NCBI GenBank assembly: GCA_964492185.1
Contig: CAZBJH010000096.1
Coordinates: forward strand, 1-13,786
DNA: 13,786 nucleotides
Direction: 5' to 3'
DNA from: JAFGSZ01 sp964492185
GTDB lineage: Bacteria; Bacteroidota; Bacteroidia; Bacteroidales; UBA10428
Part shown: positions 1 to 7,711 of the stretch, piece after piece
Layout of the letters: the number at the start of each line of letters is the position of its first letter
Position numbering within the stretch: position 1 is the first letter of the stretch
Program-made: the position numbers and the translations under genes
Notes under the pieces: generated by a model
Seen by the model: the letters and a program-made list of their open reading frames with translations, nothing else
Told to the model about the DNA's origin: nothing
The model's database searches: none

Positions 1-64
1 GTTTAATCGGCTAATCGGTTCATCAGTTCAACAATTCAACGATTCAACAATTCAAAAATTCTCC
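1..64. repeat. Octamer-phased tandem repeat, left copy
   Basis: The sequence reads as consecutive 8-bp units in one register: GTTTAATC, GGCTAATC, GGTTCATC, AGTTCAAC, AATTCAAC, GATTCAAC, AATTCAAA, AATTCTCC, decaying at the end. The same two blocks (TAAT-type octamers, then TTCAAC-type octamers) occur in the same order and orientation at 10923-11214. The window begins inside the array, so the full length is unknown. The function is unknown; it looks like a lineage-specific intergenic repeat. Confidence 0.8.
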
Positions 65-188
65 TGTAATCAATGCGGGTTGACCGGTATCAACCAAATG
101 ATCACTGATCACTGAAAAATACTCCCACGGAGTAGTATCCTATTTCTTTTAATATCCGTATACTGTTAGCATTTTTATGTAACCCGGA
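65..188. other. Intergenic leader upstream of the five-gene cluster
   Basis: No gene is seen here. There is a small perfect stem, GGTTGA (78-83) pairing with TCAACC (90-95) around a 6-nt loop, and a short period-7 repeat (GATCACT twice, 100-113). Neither is followed by a T-run, so neither is called a terminator. The remainder is AT-rich and presumably carries promoter or 5' leader sequence for the gene that follows. Confidence 0.5.
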
Positions 189-3100
189 TTGAAATATTTT
201 TTTATATTTGGTAAGGTTAACAACAAACACCTGGGTTTTTTGAGGAAGATTTTTGCCATACTAGTTATTGCACGGTTTATATTACCGGTATATCCACAAT
301 TAATTGCCGAAAGCGAAGATATCGAATATTTACCGGTAGATTCTGTTGCCCCTGCTGAAGTAGCTGTTTACCTTGAAGATACCTTGGGTTTGCACCGCTT
401 TTTCATTGAAGACAAAGTGTTGCTGATCCAGATGACAGGCATTACAATACAGCAGGGTGGCGGATGGGATACATTAAATGGTGACCCAGGTTCTCCTAAC
501 GGGGGTGGTAAATACGAATTTATTGCTATTGAATCAATTGATAAAGCTGCAGGTAAAATAGTATTTACAACTGTTAATTTTTTAAACACCTATTCGAACA
601 ACGAAAAGATACAGTTGGTAAAAGTAATTGAATCCGAGTATGCTGAGGTTGGCAGTTCCGGTTTAATGGCAAGGGACTGGGACGGATCAACCGGGGGTAT
701 CGTTCCCCTGGTTATATATAAAAAGCTGACACTGAAAGGTGATATTGATGTAAGCGGGAAAGGTTACAGGGGTGCCGGACCAGCCCCGGATTATACCGGG
801 GGATGCCAGGATAGTGATACGTTTTATTTTGACAGCGGCCAGCCAAACCGTGCAGGAATAAAAGGGGAAGGAATAACTACGGTAGATTTTGATTATCCAT
901 ATGGTGCAGGAAGGAACCTTAATGGCGGGGGTGGCGGAAATGGTGAATATGGCGGGGGTGGCGGAGGAAGTAATTACGGGCTTGGAGGTCAGGGAGGCAT
1001 ACAAGTTTGTGGGGATGGGCTGAATGCCCGGGGAGGATTTGATTTTAATGAAAATCATTTTTATGATAACCCCCAATCGGTTAATTCTGTGATCATGGGT
1101 GGCGGGGGCGGAAGCAGTGTTGAAAATTCAGATTCGGGATATACTTCAACCAAAGCCGGTGATGGAGGAGGAATAGTGTTTATAATTACAGATACCCTGG
1201 AAGAAAGTGGTGGAAGTATTATTGCTAACGGTGAAGATGTTACGGATACTGTAAATGCGGGTGGCGGTGGCGGCGGTGGCGGTGGTTCCGTTATTCTTGA
1301 TGTAACGAATTATATTAATACTGTTAATATATACGTTCAGGGTGGGAATGGCGGTTCGACAGGTGATAATTGTACCGGTTCGGGTGGCGGTGGTGGCGGT
1401 GGTGTTGTGGTCCATTCGGGGATTACAATGGCAGCCTCCCTAATTTCAACCGGGGGTGAAAGAGGATATGTGGGCTCTGCATGTGTTATTCACAGCGGGA
1501 AAAAAGGATCTGACGGGGGAATTGTTGATTCCTTGCATATAGTTTTAAACGGTTTCTTGTTCAATGTGATAACAGGAACCGATACTGTCTGTGAGGGCCT
1601 GGTGCCTAATACGATAACTGGAACAATACCTAAAGGAGGGGACGGGACTTTTGATTACCAGTGGCAGAAAAAGGGAGTATCCGGTGCGGACTGGACAGAT
1701 GTGGGTGTAGAAGATGACTCGCTCTCATACAATCCAGGGTCATTATTTGAGACAACCCTTTTCCGGCGGTATGTAACCGCCTCAAATGGTCAAACGGATA
1801 CAAGCAAGATCATTGAGATATTCGTGTATCCCAAAATTGAAAACAACGGGATCAATGCTACTGACACTCTTTGCATGGGTGATGCGCCGGGACTGATAAC
1901 CGGTGATACAGTATCCGGCGGCAACGGAACGGATTACAATTATATATGGGAGCGGGCCTTTGAACAACCTGACTGGTCAACAGTAGCGACTGATCCTGAT
2001 CTTACCGAAGGATCCCTTTCGCAAACAAGTTACTACCGCAGGATTGTGACTTCAACCATTTACTGCTCGGATACTTCGGAAATCGATACGATAACCGTGC
2101 TTGATCCCATAGCGGGAAATGTATTTTCCAGACCCGACACAAGTATTTGTTATAATCTTGATGCCGGAGTATTAAAGGCGGGAAAACTTTCAGGCGGAGA
2201 CGGCATATATAGTTTTCAGTGGCAGGAAAGGACAAACAGCAGTTCATGGTATGATATCACTGGAGGCAATGACCCTTCCTATGGACCGGGTACACTAACC
2301 GATTCAATGCATTACCGGCGGATTGTTTATTCCGGCAATGATAATGCATGTAGCAGTATCTCAGAATCAAAAAGCATTTACGTTTTACCTTTGATAAGCA
2401 ACAACGATATTACAACCGATTCATCCACATATTGTGCCGGTGATATTCCTGAAATTATTGAAGGGCTGCAACCGGGCGGAGGTGACGGGTCATATTCCTA
2501 CTTGTGGTACCGGAAGTACGGTACAGGCAGTTATGAGGAAATACCGGATGCACGGGAAATGAGTTATGTGCCATCGCGAGAATATGAAGATACCACTGTT
2601 ATCAGGCGGATAGTAATATCGGGAGATTTTGATGCCTGTGTGGATACAAGTAATGAACTTTTTATTAAGGTGATCCCCTATATAAATAATAATCTGGGCC
2701 TGGACGACCAGAAGGTCTGTGAGGGGATCATTCCCCGGCAGCTTGACGCACCCCAGGCATCAGGGGGGGCAGGTCCGGGCACCTATTACTATCAATGGCA
2801 GGTTCTGGAAGAAGGAGAAGAGGTATGGGAACTTGTGACCGGTGTGGGAAATGAAGCAAGCTATGAGCCGGATGCATTATCTGCTACATCAATTTTCAGG
2901 CGGCGCGTGACTTCCGATATATGCGGGCATTTGAGTGATACTGTTGAAATTACAGTATATCCTTCAATTAAGAATAACAGGATTGTTGGTGGTACAACCC
3001 AGTATACCTGTTATGGTACAGGTAAATCTTTCACGGCAACATATCCCCGGGGGGGGGATCCAAACGGTCAGTACCGTTATCAGTGGGAACGGTCGACCGA

Positions 3101-4304
3101 TAATATTGCATGGGACGACGGTTTACTGACCGATGAAGAGGAGCATTATATAACTGCTGCACTGACTGATAGCACCTACTTCAGAAGGATTGTTTTTTCA
3201 GGTGATAATGATGAGTGCATAGATACAAGTATGCAGGTGAAAGTAATGATTAATCCTTTACCGGTTGCCGATATTATTACATCTGTTGATACGGTTTGTT
3301 CGGGGGAAGAGCTAATGGTTAATTATGAAGCGGAAGGCAACGGCCCGTGGGAGATCAGCCTGGGCAATGGCACTAATACGTCAACTCATATTGTTTCCGA
3401 TCCGGAAGGTCAGATTGGTATCAACCTTACTGTAAGTGGTGAAGTTATTCTGACAAGCGTGCTTGATGACAGTTTATGTTCCGCCGATCTCTCGCTGAGT
3501 ACGGGAGTTGTTCAGGTTATTGTATATGAAGTGCCGCGGGCAGAGGCAGGTAATGATGATAAGGTATGCGGATTAGATTATACATTAAATGCTGTTCCGA
3601 CTGCAGGGAACGGTTTATGGACTGCAGCAGGAGGTTCTTTTGATGAAAGCATTGATCCGGTAGCTACTGTTACAATGAATTCCTACGGTTCGCATATTTT
3701 AACATGGACAGAGACAAACTGGAAATGTAAGGATTCGGATCAGGTGGAAGTGGTTTTCTATGAGCAGCCAGTGGATGTTTATGCCGGCGAAGATATGGTG
3801 CTGGATTATGATTTCTCGACCCGCCTGGATGCCGATCCGGCTGTTGTGGGAACGGGTGAATGGTCATTTGGCAAAGGTACAGGTTTATTTGAGGATCCCG
3901 GTAATGCAAAAACCATAGTCCGTTTTTCCGATGAGGAGAATTCGATCATGTCAGGTAAAATTGATTATGTTCTGATATGGACAATAACCAATGGTGTTTG
4001 TCCGGCTATTCAGGACTCGTTAAGGGTTATGATTAATGACCTTGATCCGGAAATGGGATTTTCACCCAATGGGGATGGTATTAATGACTACTTTAAGATT
4101 GATGTTACCGGATCAGGCCGGGCAGAACTTACCATATTCAACAGATGGGGGAATGTCGTGTTCGGGCCTGCAGACTATACCCCTGACAATTACTGGGACG
4201 GTACGAATATGAATGGGAAGGTTCTCCCGTCAGACACCTATTATTATATTCTGAAAGAACAAAACAAACCAGATCGTACAGGATTCGTTGAGCTAAGAAG
4301 ATAA
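189..4304 (+). CDS. Large secreted repeat protein with T9SS type B sorting domain
   Basis: This is a surface or secreted protein predicted to be exported by Sec and then by the type IX system. Residues 19-42 look like a signal peptide (RKIFAILVIARFILPVYPQL). Residues about 50-200 resemble an N-terminal domain seen in Bacteroidota Gly-rich surface proteins (VLLIQMTG, YEFIAIESI, WDGSTGG, DIDVSGKG). Residues about 205-415 are strongly glycine-rich. Six tandem units of about 95 residues follow (about 462-1025), each with GGxG-Y-x-WQ/WE, a Y/FRR-x-V motif and DTS near the end. Two or three Ig/PKD-like beta domains come next. Residues about 1285-1371 form a CHU_C/gliding-motility-type sorting domain (GFSPNGDGINDYF, IFNRWGNVVF, YWDG, LPSDTYYY, FVELRR). 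The start used here is TTG; a TTG at 240 gives a tidier signal peptide. The stop overlaps the next start by one base (TAATG), implying co-translation with its PorP/SprF partner. The ligand is unknown; an adhesin-like role is inferred. Confidence 0.9.
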   Translation: MKYFFIFGKVNNKHLGFLRKIFAILVIARFILPVYPQLIAESEDIEYLPVDSVAPAEVAVYLEDTLGLHRFFIEDKVLLIQMTGITIQQGGGWDTLNGDPGSPNGGGKYEFIAIESIDKAAGKIVFTTVNFLNTYSNNEKIQLVKVIESEYAEVGSSGLMARDWDGSTGGIVPLVIYKKLTLKGDIDVSGKGYRGAGPAPDYTGGCQDSDTFYFDSGQPNRAGIKGEGITTVDFDYPYGAGRNLNGGGGGNGEYGGGGGGSNYGLGGQGGIQVCGDGLNARGGFDFNENHFYDNPQSVNSVIMGGGGGSSVENSDSGYTSTKAGDGGGIVFIITDTLEESGGSIIANGEDVTDTVNAGGGGGGGGGSVILDVTNYINTVNIYVQGGNGGSTGDNCTGSGGGGGGGVVVHSGITMAASLISTGGERGYVGSACVIHSGKKGSDGGIVDSLHIVLNGFLFNVITGTDTVCEGLVPNTITGTIPKGGDGTFDYQWQKKGVSGADWTDVGVEDDSLSYNPGSLFETTLFRRYVTASNGQTDTSKIIEIFVYPKIENNGINATDTLCMGDAPGLITGDTVSGGNGTDYNYIWERAFEQPDWSTVATDPDLTEGSLSQTSYYRRIVTSTIYCSDTSEIDTITVLDPIAGNVFSRPDTSICYNLDAGVLKAGKLSGGDGIYSFQWQERTNSSSWYDITGGNDPSYGPGTLTDSMHYRRIVYSGNDNACSSISESKSIYVLPLISNNDITTDSSTYCAGDIPEIIEGLQPGGGDGSYSYLWYRKYGTGSYEEIPDAREMSYVPSREYEDTTVIRRIVISGDFDACVDTSNELFIKVIPYINNNLGLDDQKVCEGIIPRQLDAPQASGGAGPGTYYYQWQVLEEGEEVWELVTGVGNEASYEPDALSATSIFRRRVTSDICGHLSDTVEITVYPSIKNNRIVGGTTQYTCYGTGKSFTATYPRGGDPNGQYRYQWERSTDNIAWDDGLLTDEEEHYITAALTDSTYFRRIVFSGDNDECIDTSMQVKVMINPLPVADIITSVDTVCSGEELMVNYEAEGNGPWEISLGNGTNTSTHIVSDPEGQIGINLTVSGEVILTSVLDDSLCSADLSLSTGVVQVIVYEVPRAEAGNDDKVCGLDYTLNAVPTAGNGLWTAAGGSFDESIDPVATVTMNSYGSHILTWTETNWKCKDSDQVEVVFYEQPVDVYAGEDMVLDYDFSTRLDADPAVVGTGEWSFGKGTGLFEDPGNAKTIVRFSDEENSIMSGKIDYVLIWTITNGVCPAIQDSLRVMINDLDPEMGFSPNGDGINDYFKIDVTGSGRAELTIFNRWGNVVFGPADYTPDNYWDGTNMNGKVLPSDTYYYILKEQNKPDRTGFVELRR
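203..210 (+). promoter_or_regulatory. Candidate Bacteroidota -7 promoter element
   Basis: TATATTTG matches the Bacteroidota sigma-factor -7 consensus TAnnTTTG exactly. No clear TTTG -33 box lies about 20 bp upstream (the region near 178-182 reads TGTAAC), so the call is weak. If it is real, transcription would start near 217, inside the longest reading of the first gene, which would favour the internal TTG at 240 as the start codon. Confidence 0.28.
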
Positions 4305-5215
4305 TGAAGCAAAGAAACCTTATATTGTTCCTGTTAATTGTGGCATGTGCGCGGGCATTGCCCCAGTACACGCCTGTCAGCAGTCATTATGTTATTAACG
4401 GATTAGATATTAACCCGGCATTTGCAGGCAGTGAAGAAGTGCTCTCGGTATTGCTTATGTATCGTAATCAATGGATGGGATTTGAAGGATCACCTGTAAA
4501 TCAGTCAGTCAGCATTCACGGTCCGCTGAAAAACAATAAAATAGCGCTTGGAATAAATATACTCAACGAAAGTATTGGTATAAGAAACTATACCAACTTT
4601 TATCTTAATTACGGTTACCGGGTGCGAATGGGTTCCGGCAAGCTTTCCCTGGGGTTGCGTGCGGGTTTGATAAGCGGGAAACAAAGCAGACTGGATCTTA
4701 GCGAATATGATGTGGTATTTAGTGAGAATTCACTTGATTATACACTGCCCAATTTCGGACTCGGATCCTATTATTACACTGGTAGGTTTTTCGCGGGTAT
4801 ATCCATCCCTTCAATTTTGGGATTGAGAAACAACAGTACAGACGGGGAAGTTGAGATTTACAATGATTTTAAATCTTATATATTTCATATCACCTCAGGT
4901 TATATTTTTAATATTAACCAGGATCTTAAGCTTCAACCCTCATTGCTGATTAAATATGCAGTTAATTCCAATTATCAGTATGATGTGAACCTGTATGCTA
5001 TGTACCGTGATTTTCTGAGGGGCGGACTGGCATACCGGAATGATGATGCTGTCATCGCGCTTTTAGGCATCAGGGCAACGCCACAAATTAATATCGGGGT
5101 ATCCTATGATTACAGTATTAGTGAATTAAGTAAATACAATAATGGCTCTTTGGAGATTTACCTTCAGTACCGCTTTGAATATAAAGTAAGTGCCACGGGA
5201 CTTCGTAATTTCTGA
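4304..5215 (+). CDS. PorP/SprF family type IX secretion outer-membrane protein
   Basis: The 303-residue protein has an N-terminal signal sequence (hydrophobic 5-18) followed by hallmark motifs of the PorP/SprF family: NPAFAG at 37-42, YRNQWMGFEGSP at 53-64 and a following HGPL. The rest is alternating beta-strand sequence rich in Y, G and N, ending RFEYK-type, as expected of an outer-membrane barrel. In Flavobacterium, SprF is needed for delivery of the adhesin SprB encoded beside it, and PorP is a core T9SS component in Porphyromonas. Overlap with the upstream T9SS substrate gene suggests this is a dedicated SprF-like partner rather than the core PorP. A cysteine at residue 15 (IVAC) loosely resembles a lipobox, but the family normally uses signal peptidase I. 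Only 3 nt separate it from the next gene. Confidence 0.93.
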   Translation: MKQRNLILFLLIVACARALPQYTPVSSHYVINGLDINPAFAGSEEVLSVLLMYRNQWMGFEGSPVNQSVSIHGPLKNNKIALGINILNESIGIRNYTNFYLNYGYRVRMGSGKLSLGLRAGLISGKQSRLDLSEYDVVFSENSLDYTLPNFGLGSYYYTGRFFAGISIPSILGLRNNSTDGEVEIYNDFKSYIFHITSGYIFNINQDLKLQPSLLIKYAVNSNYQYDVNLYAMYRDFLRGGLAYRNDDAVIALLGIRATPQINIGVSYDYSISELSKYNNGSLEIYLQYRFEYKVSATGLRNF

Positions 5216-5218
5216 TAA

Positions 5219-6652
5219 ATGATAAGATCAGTATTTTTTAATATTGTTTTATTCTTTGTTTTTACTGTCAGCAGTACCGGCCAGTCTTTTTATAATGTCC
5301 GGAACATAAGGGATATAAATACAAGGGAATATGCTGAGATGGCCCCGGTTTTTTACAAAAACGGCATTGTTTTTACGTCAAACCGGAAATCGGATCTTAT
5401 CATTGACACGAAAAACCTGAATGACCAGTACCTTGATGACCTTTTAATAACAGAAAAGAAGGGAAAACGAAGATGGAGCAATCCCTCATCATTTTCAAAT
5501 ACTATTAATACCCGGTATACTGAAGGAGCGGCTACTTTTGATACTTCACAGACACTTATGTTTTTTACACGTACGCGGGATATATCAAAAAAGATCGGGG
5601 ATAAAACAAGCGGGGATTCAACCCTTGGTATTTTCAGTTCACGGCTGGTCAATGGTCAATGGACCGGTCCGGAAGCTTTTATGCGTAATCCGGAAGGATA
5701 TAACAGGGCTTATCCCTGTTTAAGTAATGACGGACAAATGTTGTTTTTTTGTTCCGATGAGCCGGGGGGGGTCGGGGGGTATGATATATATGTAAGCCGC
5801 AAGGTAACTGGCAGATGGCAGGAACCTGAAAATCTTGGTAATACGGTCAATACTTCCGAACATGATGTATTCCCGTTTTTTCATTCATCCGGGAGGTTGT
5901 ATTTTGCATCCCGCGGCCATGGGGGAAGGGGAGGTCTTGATATTTTTTATTCAGATTATTTGAACGGTGACTGGAGGGAACCAAAAAGTATGCCTGACCA
6001 GTTTAATTCGCGGTATGATGATTTTGCGCTGGTAATTAATGAGGCTATGGATACAGGGTATTTCACCTCCAACCGTAACGGCAGTGATGACATATATGAA
6101 TTTGTTTCCTCCTTACCATCCTTCTTTTCCTGCAGCGAGCAGCAGATAAATGATTATTGTGGCACGTTTTATGAAGAAGGTAATATAGATTTGGACACAA
6201 CCACTTTTATATACGAATGGGATCTGGGTGACGGCACTAAAATAAGGGGGGTGAGGGCTGATCATTGTTATGACAGTCCGGGAAGTTACCTGGTAATGCT
6301 GAATGTTGTTGATACCCTTACAGGTGAAATATATGAAAATGAAGCTACATTTCTCCTGGATCTGAAAAAGATACAACAGCCGTATATCATTTCACCGGAT
6401 ACTGCATATGTTGATCAGGAAGTGAGATTTGACGGCCGGGAAACCAATCTAAGTGATTTTAATATAGAAGAATATTACTGGGATTTTGATGATGGTACAA
6501 GGATGACCGGCCCGGTAGTCAGTCATTCTTTTTCACGGTCGGGAACATATCATGTGCAGTTGGGTGTAGTCAGCGCTTCAGAGAATGAGGAAAATGAACC
6601 TTCCAGGGAGTGTGTATATAAAAAAATTGTTGTACGTGCTTATGAAGAATAA
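5219..6652 (+). CDS. Periplasmic PD40 beta-propeller protein with two PKD domains
   Basis: The 477-residue protein starts with a signal peptide (about 1-22, ending SSTGQ) without a lipobox cysteine. Residues about 38-295 hold PD40/WD40-like blades with the usual F/Y-F-x-S-N/R and GGxDIY/DIF motifs (FTSNRKSD, FFCSDEPGGVGGYDIY, YFASRGHGGRGGLDIFYS, YFTSNRNGSDDIYEF). Two PKD-type beta-sandwich domains follow: about 325-382 (WDLGDGT, HCYDSPGSY) and about 395-473 (WDFDDGT, HSFSRSGTYHVQL). In Bacteroidota such PD40 proteins are often the third gene after a T9SS substrate and PorP/SprF, and commonly end in an OmpA peptidoglycan-binding domain; here that domain is absent. A role as periplasmic or surface partner of the T9SS module is inferred from context. 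It starts 3 nt after the PorP/SprF stop, so it is very likely in the same operon. Confidence 0.88.
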   Translation: MIRSVFFNIVLFFVFTVSSTGQSFYNVRNIRDINTREYAEMAPVFYKNGIVFTSNRKSDLIIDTKNLNDQYLDDLLITEKKGKRRWSNPSSFSNTINTRYTEGAATFDTSQTLMFFTRTRDISKKIGDKTSGDSTLGIFSSRLVNGQWTGPEAFMRNPEGYNRAYPCLSNDGQMLFFCSDEPGGVGGYDIYVSRKVTGRWQEPENLGNTVNTSEHDVFPFFHSSGRLYFASRGHGGRGGLDIFYSDYLNGDWREPKSMPDQFNSRYDDFALVINEAMDTGYFTSNRNGSDDIYEFVSSLPSFFSCSEQQINDYCGTFYEEGNIDLDTTTFIYEWDLGDGTKIRGVRADHCYDSPGSYLVMLNVVDTLTGEIYENEATFLLDLKKIQQPYIISPDTAYVDQEVRFDGRETNLSDFNIEEYYWDFDDGTRMTGPVVSHSFSRSGTYHVQLGVVSASENEENEPSRECVYKKIVVRAYEE

Positions 6653-6725
6653 TTGCAGGTGGAAGTAAAACCAAAATGATTTTTCTCACGTAGAACAATA
6701 AATATTTATTATTTTAACGATTATT
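6653..6725. other. 73-nt gap with AT-rich palindrome
   Basis: This is the longest gap inside the five-gene cluster. It contains a perfect 14-nt palindrome AATAAATATTTATT (6697-6710), 15 nt before the next start codon. No TAnnTTTG box and no terminator-like hairpin with a T-run was found. It may be an internal promoter or operator region, or merely AT-rich spacer. Confidence 0.3.
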
Positions 6726-7697
6726 ATGGTAAGATCCCTGGGAATAGCAGTTGGTTTATTGATGGGAATACGGCTTTTTGCACAGCCTGTTCCTGCAGGT
6801 GACGAGAATATTCCTCATTTAATGACTTTTGGGCCAGAGGCAGAAACATCGTGGGGGGATGATGATTTCTCACAGACATTTTTTCTTTTAATTCCCAAAG
6901 ACTTCAATAAGCCTGTTTTTATCCGTGTATATGATCCCGATGTCGGGGGTGATATTGATGAATTAAATGGCATATTCGATACAAAAATGCAATATTCCAT
7001 ATATGGAGGGAAGGAGTGCTATACACATGATGATGCACAGGAAACACAACCCAAGGGCCATTATAAGAGCGGTACATTGCTTGCCACCAAAACATTTGGA
7101 GAAGATCAGCGATATGATAAAAAATGGTATACTTTCGGGCCTTTCAATCCGACGGAGGGTGAGTTTGTTTCCAAGTTCGACGGACATATTTTCAAGGTGA
7201 TCTGTGACGGAATATCCGGTGATGACGGGAATTTATACAGGTATTTTTTAAGCACGGAATATAATGAAAACCGGCCTGTTGAAGGGGCGAATGCATTTGC
7301 ATATGAATATTCATTTCGCATGCACAATAATGTCAATGAGGTTTCACATATTTATCCTTTTGTGGATGACAGGACCATAAGTGTGAAATTATCGAATTTC
7401 GACTGGGATAATGATGGTTTTATACGCATTGTGTCGGTTGCACGTAATAACCAGATGATCAATGTGTCAAACGAAGATTACTGGGTTGAGGATGAATTTA
7501 AGATTTACGAAGAGGAAAAGAATACATCACTGGATATTCAGTTTATAAAAAGGAAAAATCCGCCGGTAAGGAATAATAATGTCGTTGTTAATGTAAGAAA
7601 CCAGTATGGAGAGTTATTACCCTTTTATGTTATTCCTATTGGCGGTGTCCCAAAATATAAATACGGTATAAAAGCCGATGGATTTAATCAACAATAA
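6726..7697 (+). CDS. Secreted protein of unknown family
   Basis: I do not recognise the family of this 323-residue protein. A signal peptide is visible (residues 1-20, hydrophobic GIAVGLLMGIRLFAQ), so it should be exported. The mature part is strand-rich and acidic, without membrane segments and without a T9SS C-terminal sorting domain. The first half has FFLLIPKDF and VFIRVYDPDVGGDIDE (about 52-79), reminiscent of jelly-roll or pre-peptidase-like carbohydrate-binding folds. The second half has FDWDNDG (225-231), an Asp-rich loop that could bind calcium, and ends with two or three predicted strands (VVVNVRN, FYVIPIGG). Only two cysteines are seen (98 and 160). It lies 14 nt before the propeller/phosphatase gene, so it may be a ligand or periplasmic partner of that sensor, which is inference only. 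The ATG has no Shine-Dalgarno, as is usual in this phylum. Confidence 0.8.
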   Translation: MVRSLGIAVGLLMGIRLFAQPVPAGDENIPHLMTFGPEAETSWGDDDFSQTFFLLIPKDFNKPVFIRVYDPDVGGDIDELNGIFDTKMQYSIYGGKECYTHDDAQETQPKGHYKSGTLLATKTFGEDQRYDKKWYTFGPFNPTEGEFVSKFDGHIFKVICDGISGDDGNLYRYFLSTEYNENRPVEGANAFAYEYSFRMHNNVNEVSHIYPFVDDRTISVKLSNFDWDNDGFIRIVSVARNNQMINVSNEDYWVEDEFKIYEEEKNTSLDIQFIKRKNPPVRNNNVVVNVRNQYGELLPFYVIPIGGVPKYKYGIKADGFNQQ

Positions 7698-7711
7698 TTA
7701 TATTTCTTTTT

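Noticed and set aside
78..95. Terminator or riboswitch in the leader
   Set aside because: Only a 6-bp stem, no T-run, and no recognisable aptamer core.
1146..1415. Minus-strand reading frame opposite the glycine-rich region
   Set aside because: Its product is low-complexity T/I/N, the antisense of GGN/GTN codons. It is a shadow of the surface-protein gene.
5219..6652. Truncated pseudogene of an OmpA-type PD40 protein
   Set aside because: The frame is intact, the second PKD domain is complete, and no OmpA remnant is seen in any frame after 6652. Called a real gene lacking that domain.
6967..7336. Overlapping plus- and minus-strand frames inside the unknown secreted gene
   Set aside because: They overlap a frame with a signal peptide and coherent composition. 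Their own products show no domain or secretion features.
7699..7706. Promoter box TATATTTC before the phosphatase gene
   Set aside because: It ends five bases before the ATG, leaving no room for a leader, and lacks the final G of the consensus.
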